Assembly (NCBI GenBank): GCA_033807775.1
Contig: CM066314.1
Coordinates: 95,458,929-95,522,928, forward strand
Length of the DNA stretch: 64,000 nt
Reading direction: 5' to 3'
DNA from: Saussurea involucrata
Taxonomy: Eukaryota; Streptophyta; Magnoliopsida; Asterales; Asteraceae
Made by a program: the position numbers and the translations under genes
Shown here: piece after piece, positions 20,093 through 29,805 of the stretch
Position numbering within the stretch: the stretch's first letter is position 1
How the letters are laid out: each line of letters begins with the position of its first letter
The notes under the pieces: model-generated
Seen by the model: the letters and a program-made list of their open reading frames with translations, nothing else
What the model was told of the DNA's origin: nothing
Database searches by the model: none

Positions 20093-20941
20093 TGTTAGCT
20101 TCAATCTTCATAATCATAGAAATACTTAGAAGTAGTGAAAAATAGGCTAAGTATAGAAAAGCCTCTCACAGAGGCTCTGCCACTTCTTCCAGAAGATCAA
20201 GTCCAGAAAGCCACAGAAGCTACAGAGGTAATCACATAACCTCTATAGTGCGCAAGAAGAAGATCAACTCGGAAACAAGTGGACTGCTCCACAGAAGGTC
20301 AGACCATAGAACCTCTGTAATGCCTTACAGAGCCTCTGTGGTCTGCTATGAAGACTTGGAAGATATTACTGGATACGTTCATCAACTTGCATGGAAAAGT
20401 ACTGTCAAAACACGTGTCAAGCTCTGAGTGGACTCAATAGGGCATGGTACAAAATAGACGTCTGCGCCATTTAATGCATTTACCAATAGTACATCTGCTC
20501 CATTAAATGTGCATGGCTCAAACAACTGCTCACACCATCCAGTCCACTGTTCACACCATTCAGTTCACTATTCATGCCGTAAAAGGAACAGTGACCTACT
20601 TCATAGTCTTCTAAGAATAGTATAAAAGGAAGTCTCATGTTGAGATCTTCCTAAGAACGAATACACAAGGAATCACTAATACTCTCAAACGTTATTGTCA
20701 AATATCTGAGTGTTATATTCTCACACACACCAACAGTTCTTAATCTGTTCTTCGTGTTCTTATTATATATTGAATAAACAGTAACTGTTCAAGAAATCCT
20801 TTTTATTCCTTACTGTTTTCTTTATATATGTGCGTTCTAATATCTATCAAACATATCTGTTAGTTTAATACGCTTCCGCATCAAACTCTAAACTCAACTA
20901 ATAGACTGTTAATCTTGATTAAGTGTATCTGGGTTCCAACA
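20093..20941 (+). repeat. 3' LTR of A2, 849 bp
   Basis: It runs from TGTTAGC to CCAACA, with TATAAAAG at 20621-20628 and the palindromes CAGAGGCTCTG (20169-20179) and ACAGAGCCTCTGT (20327-20339). Its mate lies outside the window. Confidence 0.9.
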
Positions 20942-21316
20942 GCTTGCACTGGGAGTTGGAGAGGGTGTCTGTTGATCCAAACCCTCAGTGATTTGATAAT
21001 GACTCTTTAAGAAACACTTAGTGAAAATTTTAAGTAGACAATATGTATTAGAGTTTCACTATCGCTGATAAGTACTATGTCTCTACAGTACCGCTGATAG
21101 GAAACTTATGCTTATTCAGTCTTATTGATGATCGCTGATAACTCTTAGTTGTTTACTTATGATCCCTGAAGACATGTTTCACGTCAAACAAAGGTTCTAC
21201 GCTGAAGTCGAAGATCAAACCCAAGAACCAGCGACAAGTCTACTAATGAGCTGATACGGATATCAGCAAAGACAAGATTTGTCCACTCAACGTGAAGTTA
21301 CAAGTAGAAGACTTCA
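20942..21316 (+). other. Unassigned 375 bp, probably C-type Sirevirus remnant
   Basis: There is no ORF of note. It contains several CGCTGATA words and a GCTGATACGGATATCAGC inverted repeat (near 21250). The same word is frequent in the pol-ORF3 spacer of C (42720-42920). It is therefore likely to be C-family non-coding DNA cut by A2 on the left and B2 on the right. Confidence 0.4.
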
Positions 21317-21595
21317 TGTTAGAGCATTGTTGTATTCAAGATTTACTGTAAAAGTCAATGTACTGTATGAGTCTATACAGTATTGTGAATGCCTTTATAC
21401 CTTGTATGTTATGGGTATAAATAGGCTTGTCTAGACCATTTGTTAGTAACACTTCAAGAAACACTTTAGAAAGCTTTTGTAATCTTTTAGAAACCTTTTG
21501 TAATCCTTTGAGCTCAATACATGGATGACATATTTGCTCTCTAGATTCTCTCTCACTACATTCATATCTTATTGCTAGAGATTTGGGATTTATCA
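21317..21595 (+). repeat. 5' LTR of B2, 279 bp
   Basis: It runs from TGTTAGAG to TTTATCA and is longer than the B1 LTR because of about 25 extra bases. It keeps the TATAAATA box near 21416. Confidence 0.85.
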
Positions 21596-21597
21596 AT

Positions 21598-21610
21598 TGG
21601 TATCAGAGCT
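21598..21610 (+). other. Primer-binding site of B2
   Basis: TGGTATCAGAGCT follows the LTR by two bases, as in B1. Confidence 0.88.
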
Positions 21611-22296
21611 AAACAGAAGATTCAAGCAGATCGAAGACCAAATTGAAGATTTTTTACACTAAAGCTAAAGAATTCGGATTGGGTGTTCATCACTATTCAT
21701 CACTGTTCATCAAGAATTCTAACCCTTCTTCATTTACTATTCATCCAGATTTCATCTTTTCTTTAATTTTTGATCTTTTGGATTGATTCTTGACATCATT
21801 GCACTCGGATTTGATTCCTGAACATCTTTAATTCTTGGATCAACACCAAAATCTGCACAGAATTTGCAGATCTGATCATTTTATATCATTTTTGTTCGAA
21901 AACTTTTTCTACTATTTTTGGATCAAAATTCGATTAAATTGATCGAATTAGGATTTGTGATTAACTAAGAAAGTGTGTGGAATCAAATTTCGAACAAATC
22001 TGTGCAAATTTCATAACAATTGATCAAGAATTGAAAAAGTTATGGCTGATTTAGTGATTTTCGTGTTCGAAGTGCAGAATTCGGATCATTCTTGGTGAAT
22101 TCGGATCATTCTTGGTGAATTCGGATCATTCAAAGAAGAATTCGGAGTGTTCTTGGAAATACAAGTGTAGAATTCGACTCAAGAAGGATTCGAATTGATT
22201 GAATTCGAACCCAACTAGATTCGAATTGAGGAGAATTCGAACCGTGTTAGATTCGAATTGAGGAGAATTCGAACTGTGTTAGATTCGAATTGAGTT

Positions 22297-22721
22297 GAAT
22301 TCGAACCCTTAAGCATCCGAATTCATAGAATTCGAACCCTTAAGCATCCGAATTCATTGAATTCGAACCCTTAAGCATCCGAATTCATTGAATTCGAACC
22401 AAGTTAAGTCCGAATTGAGTGAATTCGAACCCTTCAGCATCCGAATTCATTGAATTCGAACCCTTCTTCATCCGAATTCATTGAATTCGAACCCTTAAGC
22501 ATCCGAATTCATTGAATTCGAACCCTTAAGCATCCGAATTCATTGAATTCGAACCCTTAAGCATCCGAATTCATTGAATTCGAACCCTTAAGCATCCGAA
22601 TTCATTGAATTCGAACCAAGTTAAATCCGAATTGAGTGATTTCGAATCCTTCTTCATCCGAATTCGTTGAATTCGAACCCTTACTCATCCAAATTCTTGT
22701 AAAAAAAAAAAAAAAAAAAAA
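22297..22721. repeat. 31-bp array of B2 (13 units) plus poly-A tract
   Basis: GAATTCGAACC-type units run every 31 bp from 22297 to about 22699, followed by about 23 A residues. The extra units relative to B1 show that the array length is variable. Confidence 0.93.
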
Positions 22722-22871
22722 ATTGAGAAAATTTTTTATCTCGAAATTTTTTCTATAGTGTATTTCATACACTGTAAGAGCTTTTCAAGAAAAAAATTTA
22801 TATATTTTTTTGTGTATTACATACACTGTCTGCTTGATCTTCTGAACGATCAATTTCTAGCAATATTCAAA

Positions 22872-24653
22872 ATGGTTTTACAACAAGTTATTGTTAAAAG
22901 CAGTGGTGAAGATTTGAAGCAAACTCTGAAAAAGGAGATTCCTCCAATTGCAAAAGTTTTTGTTAAACCAAATGTAAAGTTGCAACAAGTCATTATAACA
23001 GAAACATCTGTTAATTCACATGTATCTGTTAAACCAAATAATGAAGTGTTGCAACAAGTCATAATAACAAAAACACCTCCAAAGCCACTTGAAAAAGCTA
23101 AGGCAAATAATGGAATTTTGCAACAAGTTATTTTATCAGAAACATCTCCTATATCAGAAACTCCTGTTAAAGATAATGCTTCAAATTCTTCAACTCCTAT
23201 TTTAAATAAAGCATTGGAAGAAGAAAATGTTAATCTGAAAAGACAAATTTTAGACATTTCTTCTTCAAATGCTAAACTTACTAAAAGAATAACTGATCTT
23301 GAAGTTTATATTGCAGATCTTGAAACAAAGAAAGACAACTCAAGTCTGCACGATCAAATCGAGAATCTTCAAGAGATAGTAACAACTCTTCAAAAAGAAA
23401 ATGCCGATTTGAAGAGTAGAGAAGAAAAGAGAGTGAAGTGGAACTTAAAGTTACATGCTCAATTAAAAGAAGTTAAAGATATAGGGAAATTTTTGGACAG
23501 TGAAAATGCCGATCTAAAGAGAAAACTGTCTAATTTTTCTTTTGAAGAAAAGAAAGTTTTTGAAGAAAAGAAAGAGACTGAGCTGAAATGTATAAAACTT
23601 TCAAAACAAGTTTCAGACTTTGAGAAAGTTTTATTTTTAGAAAAAGACAAGCTCGAAAAAGAAAGAGCTAAATTTGAAACTGAACAAAAATATTTTGAGA
23701 ATAAAAGTTCTGAACTTTCTGTGAAAATCTCTGAATTAGAAAATCTTTTGGAAAAGGAAAGAAAATATTTCACGGAAAAGAAAAATCTCTTTGAAAAGGA
23801 AAGTAAAACCCTTAAAAAGAAAAATATGGAAATTTTCAAAGAGATTACTGATAAAAGAAAATTTTTGGAAACAGATTTTGAATCGGAACGCGAATACTTT
23901 GAAGATGTGATTCTTAATCTTACCAAAAGATTATCTGGTTTATCAGCTGATATTATGAAGGATCAGTTGATCAAATCTGATCTCCAAAAGAAATTTGATC
24001 TAATTTCTAAAGAGAAAAATGTTTTAATAAACAAAGTCAAAGAACTTGAAGACGTCATTTTTAAATTTGATGTCTCAAAGCAGGCTAGTCATAATAATTC
24101 TATCTTTCAGACTCCATTTGTTGATTCAAATGATTCTGAATGCTCTTTTAAAACTGCTTCAAGTTCAAGTTTTAAAAACATTTCTTCTAAACAATTTAAT
24201 AGATCAACATATTTCTCAAAAGGTCGGATTCGTTCAACAAATCTCTTCTATAATCCTCTGTATGATAAATTAGATAACAAAACAAAGGTGCCTAAAATTA
24301 ATACTTCCAAATCTGAAGAAGTTTCAGTCTTCAAGAGGGTGAAGATGGAATGGAGAATCAAAGGCACAACAGTTCCAAAGAAAGATGTGCCAAAATCATC
24401 TGTATCCACATCAAATGCAAAGAAGAACAATGCGCCAAAAGGTAAATCTTCTGCTAAACTTAATCCTATTCATTCTGTAAATCATCTGATTAGGTTGGCA
24501 CATAAGAAAATCTGTTGTTCTTACTGTGGATCAAATGATTTTGTGCATAAAGATTATACTTCTTATTGGTATGGTTCTTACAGTATTCCTTGTAAGAAAT
24601 CTACACCTAACCCACTAGGACCCAAATGCCATTGGGTACCAAAATCTGCTTAA
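22872..24653 (+). CDS. gag-like coiled-coil protein of B2
   Basis: This intact 593-residue frame is homologous to B1 gag throughout: LQQVI repeats, long coiled coil, CCSYCGS and GPKCHWVPK end. It differs mainly by about 39 extra coiled-coil residues near residue 180. Intact frames in two copies with different coiled-coil lengths argue that this protein was useful to the family. The enzyme genes are absent. Confidence 0.85.
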   Translation: MVLQQVIVKSSGEDLKQTLKKEIPPIAKVFVKPNVKLQQVIITETSVNSHVSVKPNNEVLQQVIITKTPPKPLEKAKANNGILQQVILSETSPISETPVKDNASNSSTPILNKALEEENVNLKRQILDISSSNAKLTKRITDLEVYIADLETKKDNSSLHDQIENLQEIVTTLQKENADLKSREEKRVKWNLKLHAQLKEVKDIGKFLDSENADLKRKLSNFSFEEKKVFEEKKETELKCIKLSKQVSDFEKVLFLEKDKLEKERAKFETEQKYFENKSSELSVKISELENLLEKERKYFTEKKNLFEKESKTLKKKNMEIFKEITDKRKFLETDFESEREYFEDVILNLTKRLSGLSADIMKDQLIKSDLQKKFDLISKEKNVLINKVKELEDVIFKFDVSKQASHNNSIFQTPFVDSNDSECSFKTASSSSFKNISSKQFNRSTYFSKGRIRSTNLFYNPLYDKLDNKTKVPKINTSKSEEVSVFKRVKMEWRIKGTTVPKKDVPKSSVSTSNAKKNNAPKGKSSAKLNPIHSVNHLIRLAHKKICCSYCGSNDFVHKDYTSYWYGSYSIPCKKSTPNPLGPKCHWVPKSA

Positions 24654-24656
24654 TCT

Positions 24657-24665
24657 GTTTTGCAG
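24657..24665 (+). other. Splice-acceptor-like motif after gag stop (B2)
   Basis: GTTTTGCAG lies three bases after the TAA. Confidence 0.45.
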
Positions 24666-24786
24666 GTTCTTCATGTGTTGTACTGAATTGTAGATACATA
24701 CCACACACATGACTGAAAACAGAAGAGAAGCGGCGTATTTTTTGAAAAATATTTGTACCATTAAGGGGGAGACAAATATTAATGGC

Positions 24787-24984
24787 TTTTGAACATATCA
24801 GTTCAAAACCCGTGCTTCAACGACAATGGTTTCTAAACATATCAGTTTAGGACCCGTACTTCAATGTTTTTGGCTTTTGAACATATCAGTTCAAAACCCG
24901 TGTTTCAACGACTATGGCTTCTGAACAATTCAGTTCAGGACCCGTACTTCAAAGACTAAGACTTCTAAACAAACCAGTTTAGAA
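24787..24984 (+). repeat. Covarying hairpin array of B2 (5 units)
   Basis: Hairpins start at 24787, 24831, 24875, 24919 and 24963, all 44 bp apart. Left arms are TTTTGAAC, TTCTAAAC, TTTTGAAC, TTCTGAAC and TTCTAAAC. Right arms are GTTCAAAA, GTTTAGGA, GTTCAAAA, GTTCAGGA and GTTTAGAA. Confidence 0.85.
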
Positions 24985-25461
24985 CTCACACTTATCAGGT
25001 AATATCCTTAACTGCTATATATTTTTGTTTCAAGGAACAAGTGGCAAAAGGTAACATTGGATTATATTTGTTTCTACTGATTTGAAAACTTGAAACTTTA
25101 CAAATTTAATTCAATAAGATGAAATTTTCAATTTTCATTCAATGAATTAAATGTGTGCTAAAAGATGATTTTACAAGTGTTTTTGTTTTATCTGAGTTAT
25201 ATTTGTTTCATCTTTCACCTCTGAAATAAATCGAAAGGTCAGCAAAACATGAATGAAATTATGCTGAATGCTCAAAGATATGTGAATCTGGACTTATATA
25301 GAATATAATGCTCAAAAAGCCTATTTATCAGAATGATGAATGGAAACGAAAATATGGGGGAAGCACTATGATTAAGAACCAAGTGATTGAGATATCATTC
25401 ATATTTTGTGATGGAAATTCGAACTTATATAGAATATCATTTAGTTTGAAAGTTTGTGCCT

Positions 25462-25864
25462 GTGGCCTTTCTGGTTTGGGAGAGTAAGTCCTAAGGGGTG
25501 CTCGACACCTAGTCCCTAAGATCAACTGGTCTGGGATCGGCTGACCCAAATCCTGCAATAGAACCAGATAGAAAGCCATGTTCTACTGGTACAAATGGGT
25601 TTAAGATATATCGATGTGGCCTTTCTGGTTTGGGAAATTAAGTTCTAAGGGGTGCTCGTCACCTAGCACCTAAGGCCAACTGGTCTGGGATCTGCTAACC
25701 CAAATCCTGCTATAGAACCAGATAGAAAGTCATGTTTAACGGTGTATCTTATTCTTACTAAACTTTTTGATCAAAAGATGCCAATGAGCACAAAATCAAA
25801 AGATGCCAATGTGCACAAATCAAAAGATGCCAATGAGCACAAAAGAAAAGATGCCAATGAGCAC
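25462..25864 (+). repeat. 154-bp duplication and 25-bp repeats of B2
   Basis: The GTGGCCTTTCTGG pair lies at 25462-25737. AAAAGATGCCAATG repeats lie at 25770-25864. Both match B1. Confidence 0.82.
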
Positions 25865-26988
25865 ACATCTCTTGAAACTTGGGAAAATACAAAGTCGCGA
25901 TAAACCCGTAAATTTGTGAAAATTCTGATTTTGGACAAATAGTGTGAGTAGAGCAAAGTATTCTTATATGTTTTAGAATTGCATATGCTTGAAGCTAATC
26001 ATATTTCGCATGTTAGCACACCAAATAGATTTAATAAAGGGGTTGAAACTGAACATTTTTAACTTGATATGCGATGACTTGTATTTGATTCCAAACACAT
26101 GCATTTGATTTCATTTGATTGAAATATCTGTTAATTTTAATTAAGTTGAATTTCTTTTGTAAAGTTTTTCAAATGATCAAATGTCTGCAGTTATAAAATG
26201 AAATTCAATGAATTTTATTTTCCTTGTGTAAATTTGTTTTAAAATTTGTGCTACAATTTCAAATACTGTACGTTATTGAAATATATGCATACTTTCAGGG
26301 GGAGAAAATAAATTGCTCCAGAATTCTTATTTTGAGGGGGAGCAAGGTTATTCTGTAAGGAGGAGATTGTTAGCAATACTCAAAGACACGACTGAAATTG
26401 AAAATGGTTTTCGATGCTCACCATCATCGAAAAAGGGGGAGAAAAGTTTAATTTCAATTTCATGTCAAAGAATTTTCAAATCAAAGATATTTCAAGTCAA
26501 AGATTCGTGAACAAAGACTGAAGATTTGGGAGAAGGATCATGTGAAGTCTAAATATTGCTGAATTTGGTTATCTTAGTTCTGAGTGGTTATCGGAATGCG
26601 CTTACACCTAAAAGTTCAACAATGTGGATGGTTTCACATCTTTCTGATCCAAACTCTAATCGTTTCTGATTTATCTTGTTCCGAATTGATGGTTCTATAT
26701 AAATATATGAAATCCATGTTCAAGACTTGAAGACAATCTGTTGAAGATTGTATTGAAGAAGGTTGATTTTTCAAAGAAAAAGACAATGACTTTTCATGTT
26801 TGTCTGAAGATTCTTCAAAGCTGAGTTCTTAAAGAGTGTCAAAGCATATAGTTCGCCGTGAACTAGTGGAGATAAAGCTACTTGAAGATAGTTTGATAAA
26901 GTGTCTGTTGAAGAAGATTGACTTTACAAAGAGCTGAAGACTGCTGTTATTTTTTAAATCTTGAATCCAAAGGGGGAGATTGTTAGAG

Positions 26989-27858
26989 GGAATGCTACTA
27001 GAGCTGCTATTTCTGAAAGATTGATTCCCAAGGAAATTCATATGTGGACTGATGAAGATAAGAAGAAAGTGGCTATCGATACCAAAGCCAGATCCATTCT
27101 CTCTATGCCTCTTCCTGACGAAGTCTACCATTCCGTCATGAACCTGAAAACCTCCAAAGCCACGCGGGACACAATCTGTGTTTAATATGAAGGTACGTCT
27201 GAAGTCCAGGACTCAAGAAAGATCAACCTGGTAAGATAGTACGAAAGCTTCATTTGTGGTAAGAATGAATCTCTCTCTGAACTACATCAACGTTTTAACT
27301 GCTTAATAATATATTTAAAGATTGTTGGTAAGGAATATTCTAACTTTGAAGTTCTGACAAAGTTTTTAGAATGTTTACCTGAAAGCTGGGACAATTATTC
27401 AATGTGTCTCAAGCTATCTATGGATCTAAAATCTATGACTCTTTCTACCTTATATGGCACAATGCTTAATCATGAGCAGTCGAGTCATCTTAAGAAGAAT
27501 CTTGTAAAATATTCCAAAAGCACCAATGTTGCTTTAATCTCAGAGTCACCTTCCACTCCGCGATCCACTATCACTGAGTTGGAAACTAACTCTGAATGCT
27601 CATCAGATGTTGACTCTTCAGATTCTGATGAATCTATGGGTCTCCTATCTAATAAGTTCAGGAGATTCGCCAAAAAGAAAAATTTCAGAAAAAACAAACC
27701 TCTAGCACTCACTGCAAGCCTAGATCATCAACTCCTGTTGATAAGGATACTGCTACTTGCTATAACTCTGAAAAGATAGGACATTTTGCTAGCACTCACT
27801 TACAAGCCTAGATCATCAACTCCTGTTGATAAGGATACTGCTACTTGCTATAACTCTG
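26989..27858 (+). pseudogene. gag remnant of Sirevirus C
   Basis: It starts abruptly within a copia gag N-terminal domain (MWTDEDKKKVAID, then LSMPLPDEVYHSV). The frame is broken by stops, for example TAA at 27183. The zinc knuckle survives only as CYNSEKIGHF, having lost its second Cys. Part of that region is duplicated: 27704-27771 recurs at 27791-27858. It then runs straight into pre-RT sequence, so gag C-terminus, protease and integrase are deleted. Confidence 0.8.
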
Positions 27859-29301
27859 GTGTTCAGACTCGACGAAGTGAAGGTAATATTTGCTTATTTG
27901 TTAACTTTATGTCTCTGATTGAACCAAAGAAAACAGATGATGCCTTCCAAGATTCGAACTGGGTCAACGCTATGCAAGAATAGCTGACTGAATTTGAAAG
28001 AAACAAAGTTTGGAAGCTTGTTCCTCGTCCATCTGACAAGTCAGTGATAGGCACTAAATGGGTCTATCGAAACAAGTTGGATGAACATGGAACTGTAACC
28101 CGGAACAAGACTCGACTTATTGCTCAGGGATACAGACAAGAGTAAGGTATAGATTATGATGAAACCTTTCCTCCAGTGGCAAGACTAAAAGCTATTCGTC
28201 TATTCTTAGCTTACACTGTACACAAAGATTTCAAAGTTTATCAAATGGATGTTAAGTCAGCATTTCTAAATGGAAGGCTGAATGAAGAAGTTTACGTGGA
28301 ACAACCTCCCGGATTCTCAAATCCTAAGCATCCAGGTTATGTTTATAAACTGGATAAGGCACTCTATGGCTTAAAGCAAGCTCCTCGTGCATGGTATGAC
28401 ACTCTCTCTACTTATCTCCATATTGAAAAATTTGAGCGTGGTCAAATCGATAAAACTCTATTTTTCAGGAAAGTAAAAGGTCATATTATTCTTGTTCAGA
28501 TATATGTCGATGATATTATATTTGGTTCCACTAACCTTGACCATTGTACTCGTTTCGCTGATAGAATGAAAGTTGAATATAAAATGAGTATGATGGGTGA
28601 GCTAACATATTTCCTTGGTCTTCAAATTAAACAAAATGAAAAAGGAACTTTCATTAATCAGGGAAAGTATGTTAAAGATATGCTGAAGAATTTTGATGTA
28701 ACTCAGAGTTCAGATATGAAAACCTATTGCACCACCGCTGACACTAAACAAGGATCCTTCTGGAAAACCTGTTAATGTCACGATGTAACGTGGGATGATC
28801 GGCTCTCTTCTGTATCTTACAGCTAGCCAACCTGATATTATGTATGCAACTTGTTTGTGTGCACTATATCAAGCTGAACCTAAGGAATCTCATTTGATCG
28901 CTATAAAGCTAATCTTCCGTTACCTTAATGGTACTCCTAACCTAGGTCTTTGGTATCCCAAAGACTCAGGGTTTGATCTAATCGCCTATTCAGATAGTGA
29001 TTTTGTAGGTTGCAAATTGAATAGGAAAAGCACCACAGGAGGCTGTCAGCTCCTGGGTGGAAAGCTGGTGAATTGGACAAGTAAAAAGCAAAACTCAGTG
29101 TCCACCTCAACCGCTGAAGCTGCGTACGTAGCCGCTGGAAGATGTTGTACTCAGGTCTTGTGGATGAGAATTCAACTACTTGACTATGACCTTCATCTCT
29201 CAAAAATACCAATCTATTACGATAGCACCAGTGTCGTCGCTATAGCCAATAATCCAATGCTACACTCAAAGACCAAACACATCGAAATCATGTATCATTT
29301 T
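27859..29301 (+). pseudogene. pol: RT-RNase H remnant of Sirevirus C, left of E
   Basis: It encodes VQTRRSEG, then NAMQE, GTKWVYRN, DVKSAFLNG, YVDDIIFGS (28503 on), LGLWYPKDSGF and STAEAAYVA. Stops at about 27981, 28144 and 28773, plus a frame change near 28787, disable it. It ends at the RNase H codons for MYHF, where E is inserted, and resumes at 42547. Confidence 0.88.
29297..29301 (+). other. Target-site duplication of E (left)
   Basis: ATTTT here is repeated at 42542-42546. Removing E and one copy restores the C RNase H reading frame at the junction. Confidence 0.95.
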
Positions 29302-29789
29302 TGAAAGTGCAGGATCTATTCTTACAATCAATATAGAAAGAAGTAATTGAGAAATTGTATGATCAAGCCCAATTGTATTCAATGATGCACAGAATTACAG
29401 ATCTAAGAGAGAGATCACCTCAAAGATTACAAGGAATGAATACAAGTAATATGGGAAAATCAATCAGTTAGCAACGTAGTGCTAACCACTCTATTTATAC
29501 TGCAACAAACATCTTAAAGCTACAGTACAAATAAGAAAGACTAATAAGAACATAACACGTGTCCTAATTAGTTTACACATTACTAAATAACGAAACTCGT
29601 CATAAGTTCTGAACAGGTAGTTCAGAACTTCTGAACATTCTTCTGATCACGCTTCTCAGAACTTCTGACTTCTCTTTCTCAGATCTCTGACTCTTCTTCT
29701 CAGAACTTCTGACTCTTCTTCTCAAAACTTCTGAACCTTCTTATCAGATCTTCAACACTTGGTTTATTGACAAAACTTCAGATCTAACA
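29302..29789 (-). repeat. 3' LTR of E (488 bp)
   Basis: On the minus strand it runs from TGTTAGATCTG to CACTTTCA. The TATA box is at 29492-29499 (TATAAATA on the minus strand). It holds several TTCAGAACTTCTGAA-type words (29600-29740). It differs from 42054-42541 by one base near 29728. Confidence 0.95.
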
Positions 29790-29805
29790 ATCTCCCCCTT
29801 TTTGT
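29790..29805 (-). other. Polypurine tract of E
   Basis: Read on the minus strand, the run AAAAAGGGGGAGAT abuts the LTR TG. It overlaps the last codons of ORF3, so there is no 3' untranslated spacer. Confidence 0.88.

Larger units (their letters stand above)
2398..20941 (+). mobile_element. Sirevirus A2 (Ty1/copia), interrupted by B1
   Basis: The order is partial gag, B1 insertion, rest of gag, pol (PR-IN-RT-RH), spacer, ORF3, polypurine tract, 3' LTR. The 5' LTR, primer site and gag N-terminus are not in the window and presumably lie upstream of the A1 insertion. Pol has one stop codon. ORF3 has one frame change and two stops. The element is therefore probably dead, but its genes are still easily readable. 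Confidence 0.8.
21317..26988 (+). mobile_element. Element B2: gag-only LTR retrotransposon, 3' LTR lost
   Basis: It has the same plan as B1: LTR, primer site, 31-bp array, gag, hairpin array, duplication, purine tracts. At the 3' end the purine tract (26971-26980) is followed by only eight LTR bases (TGTTAGAG) before the sequence jumps into C gag. A deletion has removed the 3' LTR and the flank, so no target duplication can be checked. Confidence 0.88.

Noticed and set aside
1549..20941. 1549-2397 and 20093-20941 as the two LTRs of one element
   Set aside because: No primer-binding site or gag N-terminus follows the left copy. It directly abuts mid-gag, so it is better read as the 3' LTR of another copy.
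22699..22721. Poly-A tract as the end of a LINE or SINE
   Set aside because: It sits at the same place in the B leader in B2 and B3, after the 31-bp array, with no target duplication or LINE/SINE body.
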